Assembly (NCBI RefSeq): GCF_015710575.1
Contig: NZ_CP065373.1
Location: forward strand, 3,348,001-3,412,000
Direction of reading: 5' to 3'
Length of the DNA stretch: 64,000 nt
Source: Mycolicibacterium mengxianglii
GTDB taxonomy: Bacteria > Actinomycetota > Actinomycetes > Mycobacteriales > Mycobacteriaceae
The notes under the pieces are model-generated. The model had not been told where the DNA came from and did not search any database. It worked only from the letters and a program-made list of their open reading frames with translations. This document shows, in pieces, positions 35,724 to 45,858 of the stretch. The translations under genes were made by a program, and so were the position numbers. Positions within the stretch are counted from its first letter, which is position 1. Each line of letters starts with the position of its first letter.

Positions 35724-36539
35724 CTACTGGCCGTGCGGATTCTCCGGAGTGGCCTGGGCCGGCGTGGCCGGTGCGGCGGCCGGGTTCGCCGTGGGAGCGC
35801 CGCCCGAGGTCAGCGCATCGCCGCGCATGGACGCGCGGATCTGCTCGAGCCGCGAATGCCCGGCCATCTGCACACTGGCCTGCTGGACCTCGAGCATCCG
35901 GCCCTGCACGGAATTCTGCGCCAGCTCGGCCTCGCCCATGGCGTTGGCGTACCGGCGTTCGATCTTGTCGCGGACCTCGTCGAGGCTCGGGGTGTTCCCC
36001 GGCGCCGAGAGATCACTCATCGACCGCAGTGACGCACTGACCTGCTCTTGCATCTTGGCCTGCTCCAGCTGAGACAGCAGTTTGGTGCGCTCGGCGATCT
36101 TCTGTTGCAGCATCATCGCGTTCTGCTCGACGGCCTTCTTGGCCTGAGCGGCCGCTTGCAGGGCCTGGTCGTGCAGCGACTTGAGATCTTCGACGCTCTG
36201 TTCGCCGGTGACGAGCTGCGCGGCGAAGGCTTCCGCGGCGTTGGTGTACTCGGTGGCCTTGGCGGCATCACCGGCGCCGGCGGCCTGGTCGGCCAGCGTC
36301 AGGGCCTGCCGCACATTGGCCTGCAGCTTCTCGATGTCGGCGAGCTGGCGGTTGAGGCGCATCTCCAGCTGACGCTGGTTTCCGATCACCTGGGCAGCCT
36401 GCTGGGTGAGGGCCTGGTGGGTGCGCTGCGCCTCCTCGATTGCCTGCTGAATCTGCACCTTGGGATCAGCGTGCTCGTCGATCTTGGAGTTGAACAGCGC
36501 CATCACGTAGCGCCACGCCTTCACGAACGGATTTGCCAT
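35724..36539 (-). CDS. pspA: PspA/IM30 family protein (35-kDa antigen)
   Basis: The 271-residue protein is nearly all coiled coil ([37 protein letters not shown] at the N-terminus) with a Pro/Ala-rich C-terminal tail. It is the equivalent of Rv2744c. PspA coats damaged inner membrane and, in mycobacteria, binds ClgR to limit its activity. It follows clgR after 135 bases and precedes pspM, making the clgR-pspA-pspM stress operon. Confidence 0.94.
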   Translation of the reverse strand: MANPFVKAWRYVMALFNSKIDEHADPKVQIQQAIEEAQRTHQALTQQAAQVIGNQRQLEMRLNRQLADIEKLQANVRQALTLADQAAGAGDAAKATEYTNAAEAFAAQLVTGEQSVEDLKSLHDQALQAAAQAKKAVEQNAMMLQQKIAERTKLLSQLEQAKMQEQVSASLRSMSDLSAPGNTPSLDEVRDKIERRYANAMGEAELAQNSVQGRMLEVQQASVQMAGHSRLEQIRASMRGDALTSGGAPTANPAAAPATPAQATPENPHGQ

Positions 36540-36674
36540 GGGGTTCGTTCCGCCTTTGTTCTCGTCGATGTCTGCCCGATACCCAAACAGGGCAATACGT
36601 GCCTACCGCCCAACTTATCCGCTAGACGCAGTTCGCCACACCCCCGCGCGGAGCGTCGGGCAGAAATACTGGGT

Positions 36675-36995
36675 TCAGGCCACCGCCATGGTCCCTACCG
36701 GCGGAATCACGACCTTGGTGCTGGCGTCGATGTTGGTGCCGACCGGAGCACTCAAGGCTTCCTGTCGCGCCATCCGCTCCCCGGCATCGATGAGTACCCG
36801 CGACAGCGGCACATCCAGGGCGGAGCAGATAGCGCTCAACAGCTCTGACGACGCTTCCTTGCGGCCGCGCTCGACCTCGGACAGATAACCGAGGCTCACC
36901 ATCGCGGCATCGGACACTTCGCGCAGTGTCCTGCCCTGTGATGTCCGGGCGCGACGGAGCACATCGCCGACGACCTCACGTAGCAGTGCGGTCAT
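36675..36995 (-). CDS. clgR: transcriptional regulator ClgR
   Basis: The 106-residue regulator has an N-terminal XRE-type helix-turn-helix ([36 protein letters not shown], about 14-50) and a short C-terminal tail. ClgR activates clp protease genes and the psp operon on envelope stress. AGGAGAG lies just upstream of the ATG. It is the first gene of the psp operon. Confidence 0.93.
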   Translation of the reverse strand: MTALLREVVGDVLRRARTSQGRTLREVSDAAMVSLGYLSEVERGRKEASSELLSAICSALDVPLSRVLIDAGERMARQEALSAPVGTNIDASTKVVIPPVGTMAVA

Positions 36996-37049
36996 TGCGC
37001 TCTCCTAACGTTTCGTGTGCATCCGGTGTTAATGCAGCAGTCTTTTAGT

Positions 37050-37079
37050 GAAACGTCGTCGACCGCCGAGATGGTTCCC
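37050..37079 (-). promoter_or_regulatory. candidate SigE-type promoter of clgR
   Basis: On the minus strand, GGGAAC (37074-37079) and CGTTTC (37050-37055) resemble the ECF SigE elements GGAAC and CGTT with a spacing of 18 bases between the hexamers. It would start transcription about 45-50 bases before clgR. SigE control of clgR is established in M. tuberculosis. Confidence 0.55.
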
Positions 37080-37094
37080 GGATGGCGAAACCGT

Positions 37095-37589
37095 TCAGAT
37101 CACAGCGAGCCGAGCGCGCAATCCCACGATGGCCTCCCGCGCCGCCGCCACCCGGATGTCCCAGCGACCACCGTGGAGGTGCAGTTCCTCGACGTCGCAG
37201 CCGTCTGGACCCGCGAAGCCGAGAAACACCGTCCCGACGGGGTGCCCGCCGTGGGGGTCTGGCCCGGCAACTCCCGTCAACCCCACGCCCCAGGTGGTCT
37301 CGCAACGGCGGCGCGCACCCAGCGCCATTGCCTCGGCCGTCGGCGCCGCCACCGGGCCCACCCGCGCCAGCACGGCCGGGTCGACCCCGGCCAGCGCGAT
37401 CTTGGTGGCTTCGGTGTAGGTGATCAGGCCGCCGCGCAGCACGGCACTGGCCCCGGGCACCCCGGCAAGCGTGGCCGCGAGCAACCCGGCTGTCAGAGAT
37501 TCCGTGGTGGCCAGCGTCTGCTGCCGGCCCGCGAGGTCGGCGATCAGGCCCGTTGCGTCGTCACTGACCAGCGGATCGCGCACGCGCAC
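37095..37589 (-). CDS. pncC: CinA C-terminal-like nicotinamide-nucleotide amidase
   Basis: The 164-residue protein is a stand-alone CinA-C domain: TTESLTAGLLAATLAGVPGASAVLRGGLITYTEATK and GVGLTGVAGPDPHGGHPVGTVFLGF contain the conserved Ser/Thr and Gly motifs. Such enzymes deamidate nicotinamide mononucleotide to nicotinate mononucleotide in NAD recycling. The GTG start at 37589 lies within the end of pgsA, an overlap of about 29 bases; a second GTG two codons downstream is possible. Confidence 0.88.
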   Translation of the reverse strand: MRVRDPLVSDDATGLIADLAGRQQTLATTESLTAGLLAATLAGVPGASAVLRGGLITYTEATKIALAGVDPAVLARVGPVAAPTAEAMALGARRRCETTWGVGLTGVAGPDPHGGHPVGTVFLGFAGPDGCDVEELHLHGGRWDIRVAAAREAIVGLRARLAVI

Positions 37590-38157
37590 CCCGGATGGCC
37601 GATACGACGTACTCGAGGCCGGTCAGGACCGTCAGGGCCAACGCGAGCCACATCACGCCCCAGGCCACCGCATGCCAGGTGCCCGCCAACGGCAGGATGA
37701 ACAGCCCGATAGCCACAGCCTGCACCAGGGTCTTGAGCTTGCCTCCGCGGCTGGCGGGAATCACGCCGTGGCGGATCACGGCGAACCGCAGCACGGTGAT
37801 GCCGAGTTCGCGGGCCAGAATGATGATCGTCAGCCACCAGGGCAGGTCGCCGAGCATCGAGAGTCCGATCAGGGCCGCACCGATGAGCATCTTGTCCGCG
37901 ATCGGGTCGGCCAGTTTGCCGAATTCGGTGACCAGATCGAAGGTGCGAGCGAGGTATCCGTCGAAGTGGTCGGTGATGACCGCCGTGGCGAAGATCGCGA
38001 AAGCTGTTATCCGATTGACGGTTTCGTGACCATCTCCGGCGAACAGCACCAGCAGGAACACCGGCACCAGCACGAGGCGGACACCGGTGAGCAGGTTGGC
38101 GATATTCGCGACCCTGACGCGGCGAACCACTGGTGGTACTTCAGGATGGCCCGACAC
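37561..38157 (-). CDS. pgsA3: CDP-diacylglycerol-glycerol-3-phosphate 3-phosphatidyltransferase
   Basis: The 198-residue integral membrane enzyme has the complete CDP-alcohol phosphotransferase motif D-G-x2-A-R-x8-G-x3-D-x3-D at Asp66, Gly67, Ala70, Arg71, Gly80, Asp84 and Asp88. It makes phosphatidylglycerol phosphate at the membrane. Position next to argA and clgR matches Rv2746c (PgsA3). It starts at a GTG, 54 bases divergent from argA. Confidence 0.93.
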   Translation of the reverse strand: MSGHPEVPPVVRRVRVANIANLLTGVRLVLVPVFLLVLFAGDGHETVNRITAFAIFATAVITDHFDGYLARTFDLVTEFGKLADPIADKMLIGAALIGLSMLGDLPWWLTIIILARELGITVLRFAVIRHGVIPASRGGKLKTLVQAVAIGLFILPLAGTWHAVAWGVMWLALALTVLTGLEYVVSAIRGARARSAGQ

Positions 38158-38211
38158 TTCAACAGGATATCGGGTGGCAACCAGGGCCGATCCAACAGAT
38201 AGTCTTCAGTC

Positions 38212-38709
38212 GTGAGCGGAGTGACCGTGCGCCGGGCGCGCACCTCGGATGTTCCGGCCATCAAATCGCTCGTCGACACCTACGCAGGCAAAATCCTGCT
38301 GGAAAAAAATCTGGTCACGCTCTATGAGTCGGTCCAGGAGTTCTGGGTCGCCGAACGCGATGGCACCGTTGTGGGCTGTGGCGCGCTACATGTGCTGTGG
38401 TCGGACCTCGGCGAGGTACGCACGGTGGCCGTGGATCCTTCGGTGAAGGGGCGCGGCGTGGGGCACCGGATCGTCGAACAGCTCCTCGACGTGGCGCGGG
38501 AGTTGCAGCTGCAACGACTTTTTGTGCTCACCTTCGAGACGGAGTTCTTCGGTAGGCACGGCTTCACCGAAATCGAAGGCACGCCGGTGACGGCGGAGGT
38601 CTACGAGGAGATGTGCCGCTCGTATGACATCGGTGTGGCCGAATTCCTGGACCTGTCGTACGTCAAACCCAACATCCTGGGCAACACCCGGATGCTGCGC
38701 ATCATCTAG
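38212..38709 (+). CDS. argA: amino-acid N-acetyltransferase (glutamate) ArgA
   Basis: The 165-residue GNAT enzyme has the acetyl-CoA motif VRTVAVDPSVKGRGVGHRIVEQLLD and the C-terminal segment LDLSYVKPNILGNTRMLRII. The short stand-alone GNAT type replaces the usual N-acetylglutamate synthase in mycobacteria (Rv2747) and performs the first step of arginine synthesis. It starts with GTG. It converges on ftsK via a hairpin. Confidence 0.9.
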   Translation: MSGVTVRRARTSDVPAIKSLVDTYAGKILLEKNLVTLYESVQEFWVAERDGTVVGCGALHVLWSDLGEVRTVAVDPSVKGRGVGHRIVEQLLDVARELQLQRLFVLTFETEFFGRHGFTEIEGTPVTAEVYEEMCRSYDIGVAEFLDLSYVKPNILGNTRMLRII

Positions 38710-38717
38710 CCGAGGCA

Positions 38718-38760
38718 GAACCCACGCAGAGAATTCGCCTCGAAATCACTGCGCGGGTTC
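38718..38760. terminator. hairpin between argA and ftsK
   Basis: GAACCCACGCAG (38718-38729) can pair with CTGCGCGGGTTC (38749-38760) with one internal mismatch and a 19-base loop, between the convergent stops of argA and ftsK. Confidence 0.55.
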
Positions 38761-38778
38761 CCACCCGAGCCTGCGGCT

Positions 38779-41346
38779 CTAGAACGGCGCCTCTTCGTCG
38801 GCGTCGGCGCCGTTGGCGTCGGATCCACCGCGGATCAGCATCAGCGTGCCGGCCAACTCGTCGGGTTTGACCAGCACCTCACGCGCCTTCGACCCTTCCG
38901 AGGGGCCGACGATGCCGCGGTTCTCCATCAGGTCCATCAAGCGGCCCGCCTTGGCGAAGCCGACCCGCAGTTTGCGCTGCAGCATCGACGTCGAGCCGAA
39001 CTGCGACGACACCACCAGCTCGACGGCCTGCAGGAACACATCCATGTCGTCGCCGATGTCAGGGTCGACATCCTTGCGTTCGCCCGCCTTCACCGCGGTC
39101 ACGCCCTCGGTGTAGTCCGGTTCGGCCTGGTCCTTGGCCGCGGAGACGACAGCGCCGATCTCGTCGTCGGTGATGAACGCGCCCTGCAGTCGGATCGGCC
39201 TGTTGGCGCCCATCGGCAGGAACAGTCCGTCGCCCATGCCGATGAGCTTCTCGGCGCCCGGTTGGTCCAGGATGACGCGGCTGTCGGTCAGCGACGACGT
39301 GGCGAACGCCAGTCGCGACGGCACGTTGGTCTTGATCAGACCGGTTACGACGTCCACCGACGGCCGCTGCGTGGCGAGCACCAGGTGGATACCGGCCGCG
39401 CGGGCTTTCTGGGTGATACGCACGATCGCCTCTTCGACGTCACGCGGCGCGGTCATCATCAGGTCGGCGAGCTCGTCGACGATCGCCAGGATGTACGGGT
39501 ACGGCTTGTAGACGCGCTGGCTGCCCAGCGGTGCGCTGATCTCCCCGCTGCGCACCTTCTCGTTGAAGACGTCGATGTGGCGCACCCGCGAGGCCTGCAT
39601 GTCCTGGTAACGCTGCTCCATCTCTTCCACCAGCCACGACAGCGCTGCCGCTGCCTTCTTCGGCTCGGTGATGATCGGCGTGATCAGGTGCGGGATGCCC
39701 TCATACGGCGTCAGCTCGACCATTTTCGGGTCGATCAGGATCATCCTGACCTCTTCGGGGGTCGCCCGGGCCAGCAGTGACACCAGCATGGAGTTGACGA
39801 AGCTCGACTTACCGGATCCCGTCGAACCGGCGACCAGGAGGTGCGGCATCTTCGCCAGGTTCGCCGAGATGAAGTCGCCTTCGATGTCCTTGCCCAGGCC
39901 GATCACCAGCGGATGGTGGTCGCGGCGCGTTGACGGCGCGGTGAGCACGTCGGCCAGCCGCACCATTTCCCGGTCGGTGTTGGGCACCTCGATGCCGACG
40001 GCGGATTTACCGGGGATCGGCGCGAGCATCCGGACGCTATCGGTGGCCACGGCGTAGGCGATGTTGCGCTGCAGCGCAGTGATCTTCTCGACCTTGACGC
40101 CGGGGCCCAACTCCACCTCGTAGCGGGTGACGGTGGGTCCGCGGGTGCAGCCGGTGACAGCGGCGTCGACCTTGAACTGGTCCAGTACCGAGGTGATGGC
40201 CTCTTCCATCTTCTCGTTCGCGGCGCTGCGGATCTTGGGCGGGTCGCCGGCGATCAGCAGGTCGAGTGACGGCAGCGTGTACGGCCCCTCGACCACCCGG
40301 TCGAGAGCGAGTGTCTCCTGCTTGGGTGGCGCGGGCGCGGCTTTGGGCTCAGGTTTCGGGAGACGCTTGCGAACAGCCTTGGCGGGCACCGGTTCCGGTG
40401 TGGTCGGCGCGTCGTCGGCCGGGACGTCGGCAGGAGTTTCGACGGGATAGTTGTCCGTCGGTGTCCCCGACGGCCAGGCCTGCGGCTCATCGCCGCGGTA
40501 GGCCGAGGCGTCGTCGTAGTAGCCATCGGAGAAGTCGTCCGAATTGGCTTGCCCGGCAACGTCGCCGTCGTACTCGTCGTCGTCGTAGTACTCGTCGTCG
40601 TAGTCGTCGTCGGAGCGCTCGAAGCGGGTGCCGAACATCTCGTACAGTGCCGCGGGGACCTCGCGGATGGTCGTGCCGGTCAACAGCAGCAGGCCGAACA
40701 CCACACCCATCACCAGCAGCGGCGCGGCGATCCAGATGGTCAGCCCGTCCGACAGCGGACCGCCGATCGCGAACCCCACGAAGCCCGCGGCCTGTTGGCG
40801 TCCCGCCGGTGCGCCGGGCGCCCCCGACCAGACGTGCCACAAGCCCAAGACCGGCAGACCGATCATCAACGCGCCGAGGATGAGTCGCGGTCGGATTTCC
40901 GGATTGGGTTCGGTACGCATGAGTGTCACCGCGATCACCGCGATGAGCACCGGCAGTACCACCACTGCCCCACCGACGAGGACACGCAGCGCGCTGTCGA
41001 TCCAGGCACCGACCGGGCCTGCCGCCTCGAACCAGGAGCTCGCCGCGACGATCACCGCGAGGCCGAGCAGCGCCAGGGCGACACCGTCGCGGCGGTGCCC
41101 GGGATCGATGTCGTGAGCGCGACCCACCGAACGTGCGGTACTGCCGGCTCCGCGGGCCAGCACCAGCCAGGCGGCGCGCGACGCCCGCCCTACCGCGACG
41201 CCGGCAGTGGCGACCGCACCTGGCTGGGCGCTTTTCTTCCGGGCCGGCGGCTTCTTCCGCTGCGTGGCAGCGGAGCGTGCGGGCCGCGATGCGGTCTTTG
41301 ACCTGGTTGTTTTGGCCCCGGAGCGCGCGGCGGTCTTACTTGCCAT
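38779..41346 (-). CDS. ftsK: DNA translocase FtsK
   Basis: The 855-residue protein has a basic N-terminus (about 1-65), four membrane helices (about 75-215), an acidic Tyr/Asp linker ([17 protein letters not shown]), the RecA-like motor with Walker A in [13 protein letters not shown] and Walker [13 protein letters not shown], and the C-terminal gamma DNA-reading winged helix ([32 protein letters not shown]). It pumps DNA through the septum for chromosome-dimer resolution. ATG 41346 is used because the upstream extension is not conserved. Confidence 0.95.
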   Translation of the reverse strand: MASKTAARSGAKTTRSKTASRPARSAATQRKKPPARKKSAQPGAVATAGVAVGRASRAAWLVLARGAGSTARSVGRAHDIDPGHRRDGVALALLGLAVIVAASSWFEAAGPVGAWIDSALRVLVGGAVVVLPVLIAVIAVTLMRTEPNPEIRPRLILGALMIGLPVLGLWHVWSGAPGAPAGRQQAAGFVGFAIGGPLSDGLTIWIAAPLLVMGVVFGLLLLTGTTIREVPAALYEMFGTRFERSDDDYDDEYYDDDEYDGDVAGQANSDDFSDGYYDDASAYRGDEPQAWPSGTPTDNYPVETPADVPADDAPTTPEPVPAKAVRKRLPKPEPKAAPAPPKQETLALDRVVEGPYTLPSLDLLIAGDPPKIRSAANEKMEEAITSVLDQFKVDAAVTGCTRGPTVTRYEVELGPGVKVEKITALQRNIAYAVATDSVRMLAPIPGKSAVGIEVPNTDREMVRLADVLTAPSTRRDHHPLVIGLGKDIEGDFISANLAKMPHLLVAGSTGSGKSSFVNSMLVSLLARATPEEVRMILIDPKMVELTPYEGIPHLITPIITEPKKAAAALSWLVEEMEQRYQDMQASRVRHIDVFNEKVRSGEISAPLGSQRVYKPYPYILAIVDELADLMMTAPRDVEEAIVRITQKARAAGIHLVLATQRPSVDVVTGLIKTNVPSRLAFATSSLTDSRVILDQPGAEKLIGMGDGLFLPMGANRPIRLQGAFITDDEIGAVVSAAKDQAEPDYTEGVTAVKAGERKDVDPDIGDDMDVFLQAVELVVSSQFGSTSMLQRKLRVGFAKAGRLMDLMENRGIVGPSEGSKAREVLVKPDELAGTLMLIRGGSDANGADADEEAPF

Positions 41347-41460
41347 GGGCGTCAGCCTAGTCGCAAACACCTCATCTGCACCATCCGCCACTCTGGTCAC
41401 TGAGGCGATTACGGCGGGTTCCGGGGGGTACGCATCCGGCAGCCAACGGCGGGAAGAGTG

Positions 41461-42918
41461 ATGGAATGGCTGTCAGCATCTGACTACGCCTGGGGCAGGG
41501 TGATCCTGCACCGGGGCGTCGCGGCGATATTCCTGGTCGCGTTTCTCTGCGCCGCCCTACAGTTCCGGGGGCTGCTCGGCTCCCACGGCCTGCTCCCGAT
41601 ACCCCGGTTTCTCGCCGTCCGGTCGAACCGGACCCACCCGAGCATCTTTCACTGGCATTACTCGGACCGGTTATTCGCAGCGGTCTGTTGGCTCGGGGTC
41701 TGTCTCAGTGCCGCGCTGGTCGCCGGTCTGGCCGACCTGGTGCCGCCGTGGGGTTCGGTGCTCCTCGGGTTGACGCTGTGGGCCCTCTATCTGTCGATCG
41801 TGAACGTCGGCCAGACGTGGTACTCGTTCGGGTGGGAATCGCTGCTCCTGGAGACGGGGTTCCTGGTCGCCTTCCTGGGCAACGAGGAGACGTCGCCACC
41901 GTGGTTGATCCTGCTGTTGGTGCGATGGCTGTTGTTCCGGGTGGAATTCGGCGCCGGCATGATCAAACTGCGCGGCGACCCGTGCTGGCGTGATCTGACC
42001 TGCCTGGACTACCACCACGAAACCCAACCGATGCCCGGCCCGCTGAGCTGGTTCTTCCACAATCTGCCGCGGCCGCTGCACCGGGTCGAGGCCGCGGGAA
42101 ACCACATCACCCAGTTGATCGTGCCCTTCGGGTTGTTCGCCCCACAGCCGATCGCCGGCGCCGCGGCGGCCATCATGATCGTCACTCAGCTGTGGCTGGT
42201 GGCTTCCGGGAACTTCGCCTGGCTGAACTGGCTCACGATCCTGTTGGCGTGCAGTGCGATCGACGACCGCGGCTGGTCCTGGATCCTCGGCAGTGCACCA
42301 CCCACTGCGACCGCCGCCCAGCCGACGTGGTTCCTGGCCCTCGTCGTCGCAGTCACCGCGCTGGTGCTGGTCCTGAGCTGGCGGCCGGCCCGCAACCTGG
42401 TGTCCAGCCGGCAGCGCATGAACAGCACCTTCGACCCGTACCACCTGGTGAACGCCTACGGTGCATTCGGCAGTGTGAGCCGGACCCGCGACGAGCTGGT
42501 CCTGGAAGGCACCGCCGACGAGCGGATCACGGCACAGACGCAGTGGCGCGAGTACGGGTTTCGCGGCAAACCGGGTGACGTGCGACGGTTGCCGCGTCAG
42601 TACAGTCCTTATCACCTACGGCTCGACTGGCTGATGTGGTTCGCCGCGCTGTCGCCGTCCTATGCGATGCCATGGCTCGGCAGACTGTGCGTGGCGATGC
42701 TCACCAATGATCGCCAGATCCTGAAACTCCTGGCGGACAACCCGTTCCCCGATGAGCCGCCCAGACATGTCCGGGCAGTGCTGTACCGGTACCGCTTCAC
42801 CACCTTCGACGAGCTCAAACGTGACCGCGCGTGGTGGCGACGTGAACCGCTCGGCGAGTACCTCGCGCCGCTGACACTCTCAGAGGCCCGGTTGCTCAGC
42901 GGGAGTCGGTGGAACTAG
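41461..42918 (+). CDS. lipase-maturation-factor (LMF1-like) family membrane protein
   Basis: The 485-residue protein has several membrane helices ([32 protein letters not shown], ...) and the LMF family hallmarks: [56 protein letters not shown] and, near the C-terminus, [22 protein letters not shown]. Its eukaryotic relatives assist lipase folding in the ER; the role in mycobacteria is unknown, and it lies beside ftsK in other genomes. Start at ATG 41461, one codon after a possible GTG. Confidence 0.85.
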   Translation: MEWLSASDYAWGRVILHRGVAAIFLVAFLCAALQFRGLLGSHGLLPIPRFLAVRSNRTHPSIFHWHYSDRLFAAVCWLGVCLSAALVAGLADLVPPWGSVLLGLTLWALYLSIVNVGQTWYSFGWESLLLETGFLVAFLGNEETSPPWLILLLVRWLLFRVEFGAGMIKLRGDPCWRDLTCLDYHHETQPMPGPLSWFFHNLPRPLHRVEAAGNHITQLIVPFGLFAPQPIAGAAAAIMIVTQLWLVASGNFAWLNWLTILLACSAIDDRGWSWILGSAPPTATAAQPTWFLALVVAVTALVLVLSWRPARNLVSSRQRMNSTFDPYHLVNAYGAFGSVSRTRDELVLEGTADERITAQTQWREYGFRGKPGDVRRLPRQYSPYHLRLDWLMWFAALSPSYAMPWLGRLCVAMLTNDRQILKLLADNPFPDEPPRHVRAVLYRYRFTTFDELKRDRAWWRREPLGEYLAPLTLSEARLLSGSRWN

Positions 42919-43100
42919 CCCGGCCGGCCACCCGATCATCGAGCGACTCCACCTACGCGACCACCCCCACGGCCGGCCCTGCTGGCCGGGACTCCTCCTC
43001 CCGAATGACGGCGCGCCGGGGGCAAAGTCGCCGTTCGGGCAACGGACTCGGCTTATGGTCAGAGTCCGACCGTCCCCCGAAACACCCAGGAGCATCACCC

Positions 43101-43415
43101 ATGCCCGTCGTCGTCGTTGCCACCCTCCCCATCAAGCCCGGGTCCGCCGATGCGGTCCGCGAGGCCTGTACGCGCGCGATCGCCGCGGTGCACAATGAGC
43201 CCGGCTGCGACCTGTACGCACTGCACGAGGGTGAGAACGTGTTCGTGTTCGTCGAGCAGTGGGCCGACGACGATGCGCTCAAGACCCACAGCGCGGCGCC
43301 CGCGGTCACCGCGATGTTCGGGGAGATCGGCGAGCACCTCGATGGTGCTCCCGACATCAGGATCGTGCAGGCCGTTCCGGCCGGCGATCCCGCCAAGGGT
43401 TCGCTGCGGCACTGA
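43101..43415 (+). CDS. ABM-domain (antibiotic biosynthesis monooxygenase) protein
   Basis: The 104-residue protein ([23 protein letters not shown]) is a ferredoxin-like ABM fold, equivalent by size to Rv2749. Such proteins can be cofactor-free quinol monooxygenases or dimeric binding folds; no substrate can be inferred. CCAGGAG lies eight bases before the ATG. The SDR gene starts at the next base after its stop, so they are co-transcribed. Confidence 0.85.
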   Translation: MPVVVVATLPIKPGSADAVREACTRAIAAVHNEPGCDLYALHEGENVFVFVEQWADDDALKTHSAAPAVTAMFGEIGEHLDGAPDIRIVQAVPAGDPAKGSLRH

Positions 43416-43416
43416 C

Positions 43417-44232
43417 ATGGGCTCCCTCGACGGAAAAGTCGCCTTCATCACCGGCGCCGCGCGCGGGCAGGGACGCGCCCACGCAGTCAAGCTGGCATCC
43501 GAAGGCGCTGACATCATCGCTGTTGACCTGTGCGACGAAATCGCTTCGGTGCCTTACCCACTCGCCACTCCCGACGACCTCGCCGCCACCGTCAAGTTGG
43601 TCGAGGAGACCGGGGCACGCATCGTTGCGAGTCAGGCCGATGTGCGCGACCGAGCCAGCCTGAAGTCCGCGTTGTGGGCGGGCATCGACGAACTCGGCGT
43701 GCCCGAGATCGTGATTGCCAATGCCGGTATCGCACCGATGGCCGGTGCGGACGCCTGGCAGGACGTCATCGACGTCAACCTCACCGGGGTGTACCACACC
43801 CTCGACGTGGTGATGAAGCCGATGATCAAGGCGGGCAAGGGCGGATCGATCGTGCTCACCAGTTCGGTGGCCGGCCTGGTGGGCCTGGCATCACCGATGG
43901 CCGGTTCGGTGGGCTACGCCGCCGCCAAGCACGGCATCGTCGGCCTGATGCGGGTGTACGCGAATTTGCTTGCTCCGTACCGCATCCGGGTGAACTCGAT
44001 ACATCCGGCCGGGGTGAACACCCCGATGATCGACAACGACTTCACCCGCAGTTGGCTCGAGGGGCTCACTCAGGAGACGCAGGGCGGCCCCGATATGTCC
44101 AACGCGCTACCGGTGCAGACGTTGGAACCCGAGGACATCGCCAACGCCGCGTTCTGGTTGGTAGCCGACACCGGCCGTTACGTCACCGGGATCACGTTGC
44201 CCGTCGACGCCGGCTATGTGAACAAGCGTTAG
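43417..44232 (+). CDS. mycofactocin-coupled SDR oxidoreductase
   Basis: The 271-residue SDR has the signature of the mycofactocin-coupled subfamily: [20 protein letters not shown], then an insert [34 protein letters not shown], and the catalytic YAAAKHG. Members keep NAD tightly bound and pass electrons to mycofactocin rather than exchanging free NADH. It equals Rv2750 in position. Its ATG follows the ABM gene stop after one base. The substrate is probably an alcohol. Confidence 0.92.
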   Translation: MGSLDGKVAFITGAARGQGRAHAVKLASEGADIIAVDLCDEIASVPYPLATPDDLAATVKLVEETGARIVASQADVRDRASLKSALWAGIDELGVPEIVIANAGIAPMAGADAWQDVIDVNLTGVYHTLDVVMKPMIKAGKGGSIVLTSSVAGLVGLASPMAGSVGYAAAKHGIVGLMRVYANLLAPYRIRVNSIHPAGVNTPMIDNDFTRSWLEGLTQETQGGPDMSNALPVQTLEPEDIANAAFWLVADTGRYVTGITLPVDAGYVNKR

Positions 44233-45017
44233 GCGGTCACGGTCAGCTCGACGCGGCCGTCTGTTCCGACTGCTTCGCGCTCTTCGGTGAGGACCGTGGT
44301 CTTGGCGACGAGACGTACCCGGTCTGCCCGGAAGAGATCCTCGGAGTATTCGAACGGGCGGCCGTTGGCGTCGGAGGTGACCCGGGTCATCGACAACAAC
44401 GGTGTGCGCGTGGGGATTTCCAGCCAGGCCGCTTCCCGGGGGTTGGCGTTGACCACTTCGATGCTCTCGGTCGACGACGACGGCACCAGGTCGTAGCGGA
44501 CGGCCAGCAGGTCGTAAATGGAGCCTCCGAGAGGTTGTTCCAGCAGGTCGGTCACCAGGTCGGCGATGAAGTGGGCGCAGTCCACCGAGAGCGGGAATCC
44601 GTCGGCGTAGCGCAGGCGCTGAACGACGACGAGTTCTGTTCCGGGTTTGACCCCGAGTCGGTGCGCCTCCACGGCGGTGGCGCCGCGCAGGGCCGTGGAC
44701 AGCACCCTGCTGCGGGTGGTCGAATGCCCACCCTGTTCGAGCCGGTTCGGCAACCCGGACAACTCGGCGACATTACGTTCGACGACACCGGATTTGATGA
44801 AGGTGCCTCCCCCACGCCCGGTGCGCCGCTCCAGAATGCCGGCACGGCTCAGCGGGACGAGGGCGCTGCGCAAGGTTGCACGGGACACCGAGAACTGCTC
44901 GGCCATTTCACGTTCGGATCCGAGGCGGTCACCGGGCCGCAGGGTGCCGGCGTCGAGCATGCTGACGATTCGACGCCGCACATCCTCGGCTACCGGACCG
45001 CCCTCGGATTCGTCCAT
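44229..45017 (-). CDS. GntR-family (UTRA) transcriptional regulator
   Basis: The 262-residue protein has an N-terminal GntR winged helix ([41 protein letters not shown], about 9-50) and a C-terminal UTRA ligand domain ([49 protein letters not shown], then [30 protein letters not shown]). HutC/UTRA regulators usually respond to a small metabolite and control adjacent catabolic genes. It is the last gene of the kinase-SDR-GntR operon and its own promoter region has a TTTGGTC element at 45032-45038. Overlaps the SDR at its 3' end by 4 bases on the opposite strand. Confidence 0.9.
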   Translation of the reverse strand: MDESEGGPVAEDVRRRIVSMLDAGTLRPGDRLGSEREMAEQFSVSRATLRSALVPLSRAGILERRTGRGGGTFIKSGVVERNVAELSGLPNRLEQGGHSTTRSRVLSTALRGATAVEAHRLGVKPGTELVVVQRLRYADGFPLSVDCAHFIADLVTDLLEQPLGGSIYDLLAVRYDLVPSSSTESIEVVNANPREAAWLEIPTRTPLLSMTRVTSDANGRPFEYSEDLFRADRVRLVAKTTVLTEEREAVGTDGRVELTVTA

Positions 45018-45031
45018 GTGGTTACCGTACC

Positions 45032-45038
45032 GACCAAA
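45032..45038 (-). promoter_or_regulatory. TTTGGTC element upstream of gntR
   Basis: GACCAAA on the plus strand (reverse complement TTTGGTC) lies within an imperfect repeat reading TTGGTCGGTACGGTAACCA on the minus strand, 15 bases upstream of the gntR start. It may permit autoregulation, although the site also falls in the 36-base gap after the SDR. Confidence 0.4.
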
Positions 45039-45053
45039 CTGTCCTGTTTCCGG

Positions 45054-45830
45054 TCAGCCGTTGAGGGCGTCGAGGGATTCAGGCAGGATCTGCCCACCGT
45101 CGACGACGATGGATTGCCCGGTGATGTAGCGCGCTTCGTCGGTGGCCAGGAACGCCGCGAGATGCCCGATGTCCGCGGGTGTTCCCAGGGTTCCGGCAGG
45201 AATCGCGCGTGCCATGCCCGCGAGGTACTCCTCGCCCATGTCCTGGAGACCCTCGGTGAGGATGTTGCCGGGCAGGACCGCATTGACGGTGATCTGGCGC
45301 GGGGCCAGTTCGATGGCGGCAGTACGCATGAACCCCAGCTGCGCGGCCTTCGACGCCCCGTAGTGCGACCAGCCGGGGAATCCGGTGACCGGCCCGGTGA
45401 TGGACGAGGTGATGATGACCCGTCCGGCACCGCTTCGGGTCAACGCATCCAGGCAGGCTTGCACCGAGTACACGGTGCCCTTGACGTTGACGTCGAGCAC
45501 GGTGGCCAGATCGGCGGGTGTCATGGTGTGCAGTGGTGCCTCGGGAAAGATTCCCGCGTTGGCGCACAGCACATCGATACCGCCGAAGGCGGCCACGGTG
45601 CCGTCTGCCAGCGCCTGGCACGACTCGGCATCGGTGACGTCAACCGCCAATCCGATGACGCGGCCGGGGCCGAGCGTGTCCAGCTTGCCGACGGCGGTGT
45701 CGATATCGGGCTGGGAGCGGGCCGCGATCGCCACATTGGCACCCGCCGTGGCGAACACGCTCGCGATGCCGAAGCCGATGCCTTTGGTGGCGCCGGTGAT
45801 GACCACGTTCTTGTTGTCCAGTACGAACAT
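45054..45830 (-). CDS. SDR-family oxidoreductase of the amino-alcohol cluster
   Basis: The 258-residue classical SDR has [21 protein letters not shown], and the catalytic [22 protein letters not shown]. It is FabG-like. In this cluster it may oxidise or reduce the amino alcohol or the released aldehyde. ATG 45830 was chosen because it begins the conserved first strand ([13 protein letters not shown]); the reading frame continues upstream into the kinase gene only as a shadow. It sits 28 bases downstream of the kinase. Confidence 0.87.
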   Translation of the reverse strand: MFVLDNKNVVITGATKGIGFGIASVFATAGANVAIAARSQPDIDTAVGKLDTLGPGRVIGLAVDVTDAESCQALADGTVAAFGGIDVLCANAGIFPEAPLHTMTPADLATVLDVNVKGTVYSVQACLDALTRSGAGRVIITSSITGPVTGFPGWSHYGASKAAQLGFMRTAAIELAPRQITVNAVLPGNILTEGLQDMGEEYLAGMARAIPAGTLGTPADIGHLAAFLATDEARYITGQSIVVDGGQILPESLDALNG

Positions 45831-45858
45831 TTTTGCTGGTTGTCCTTGTCTGTCGGGG

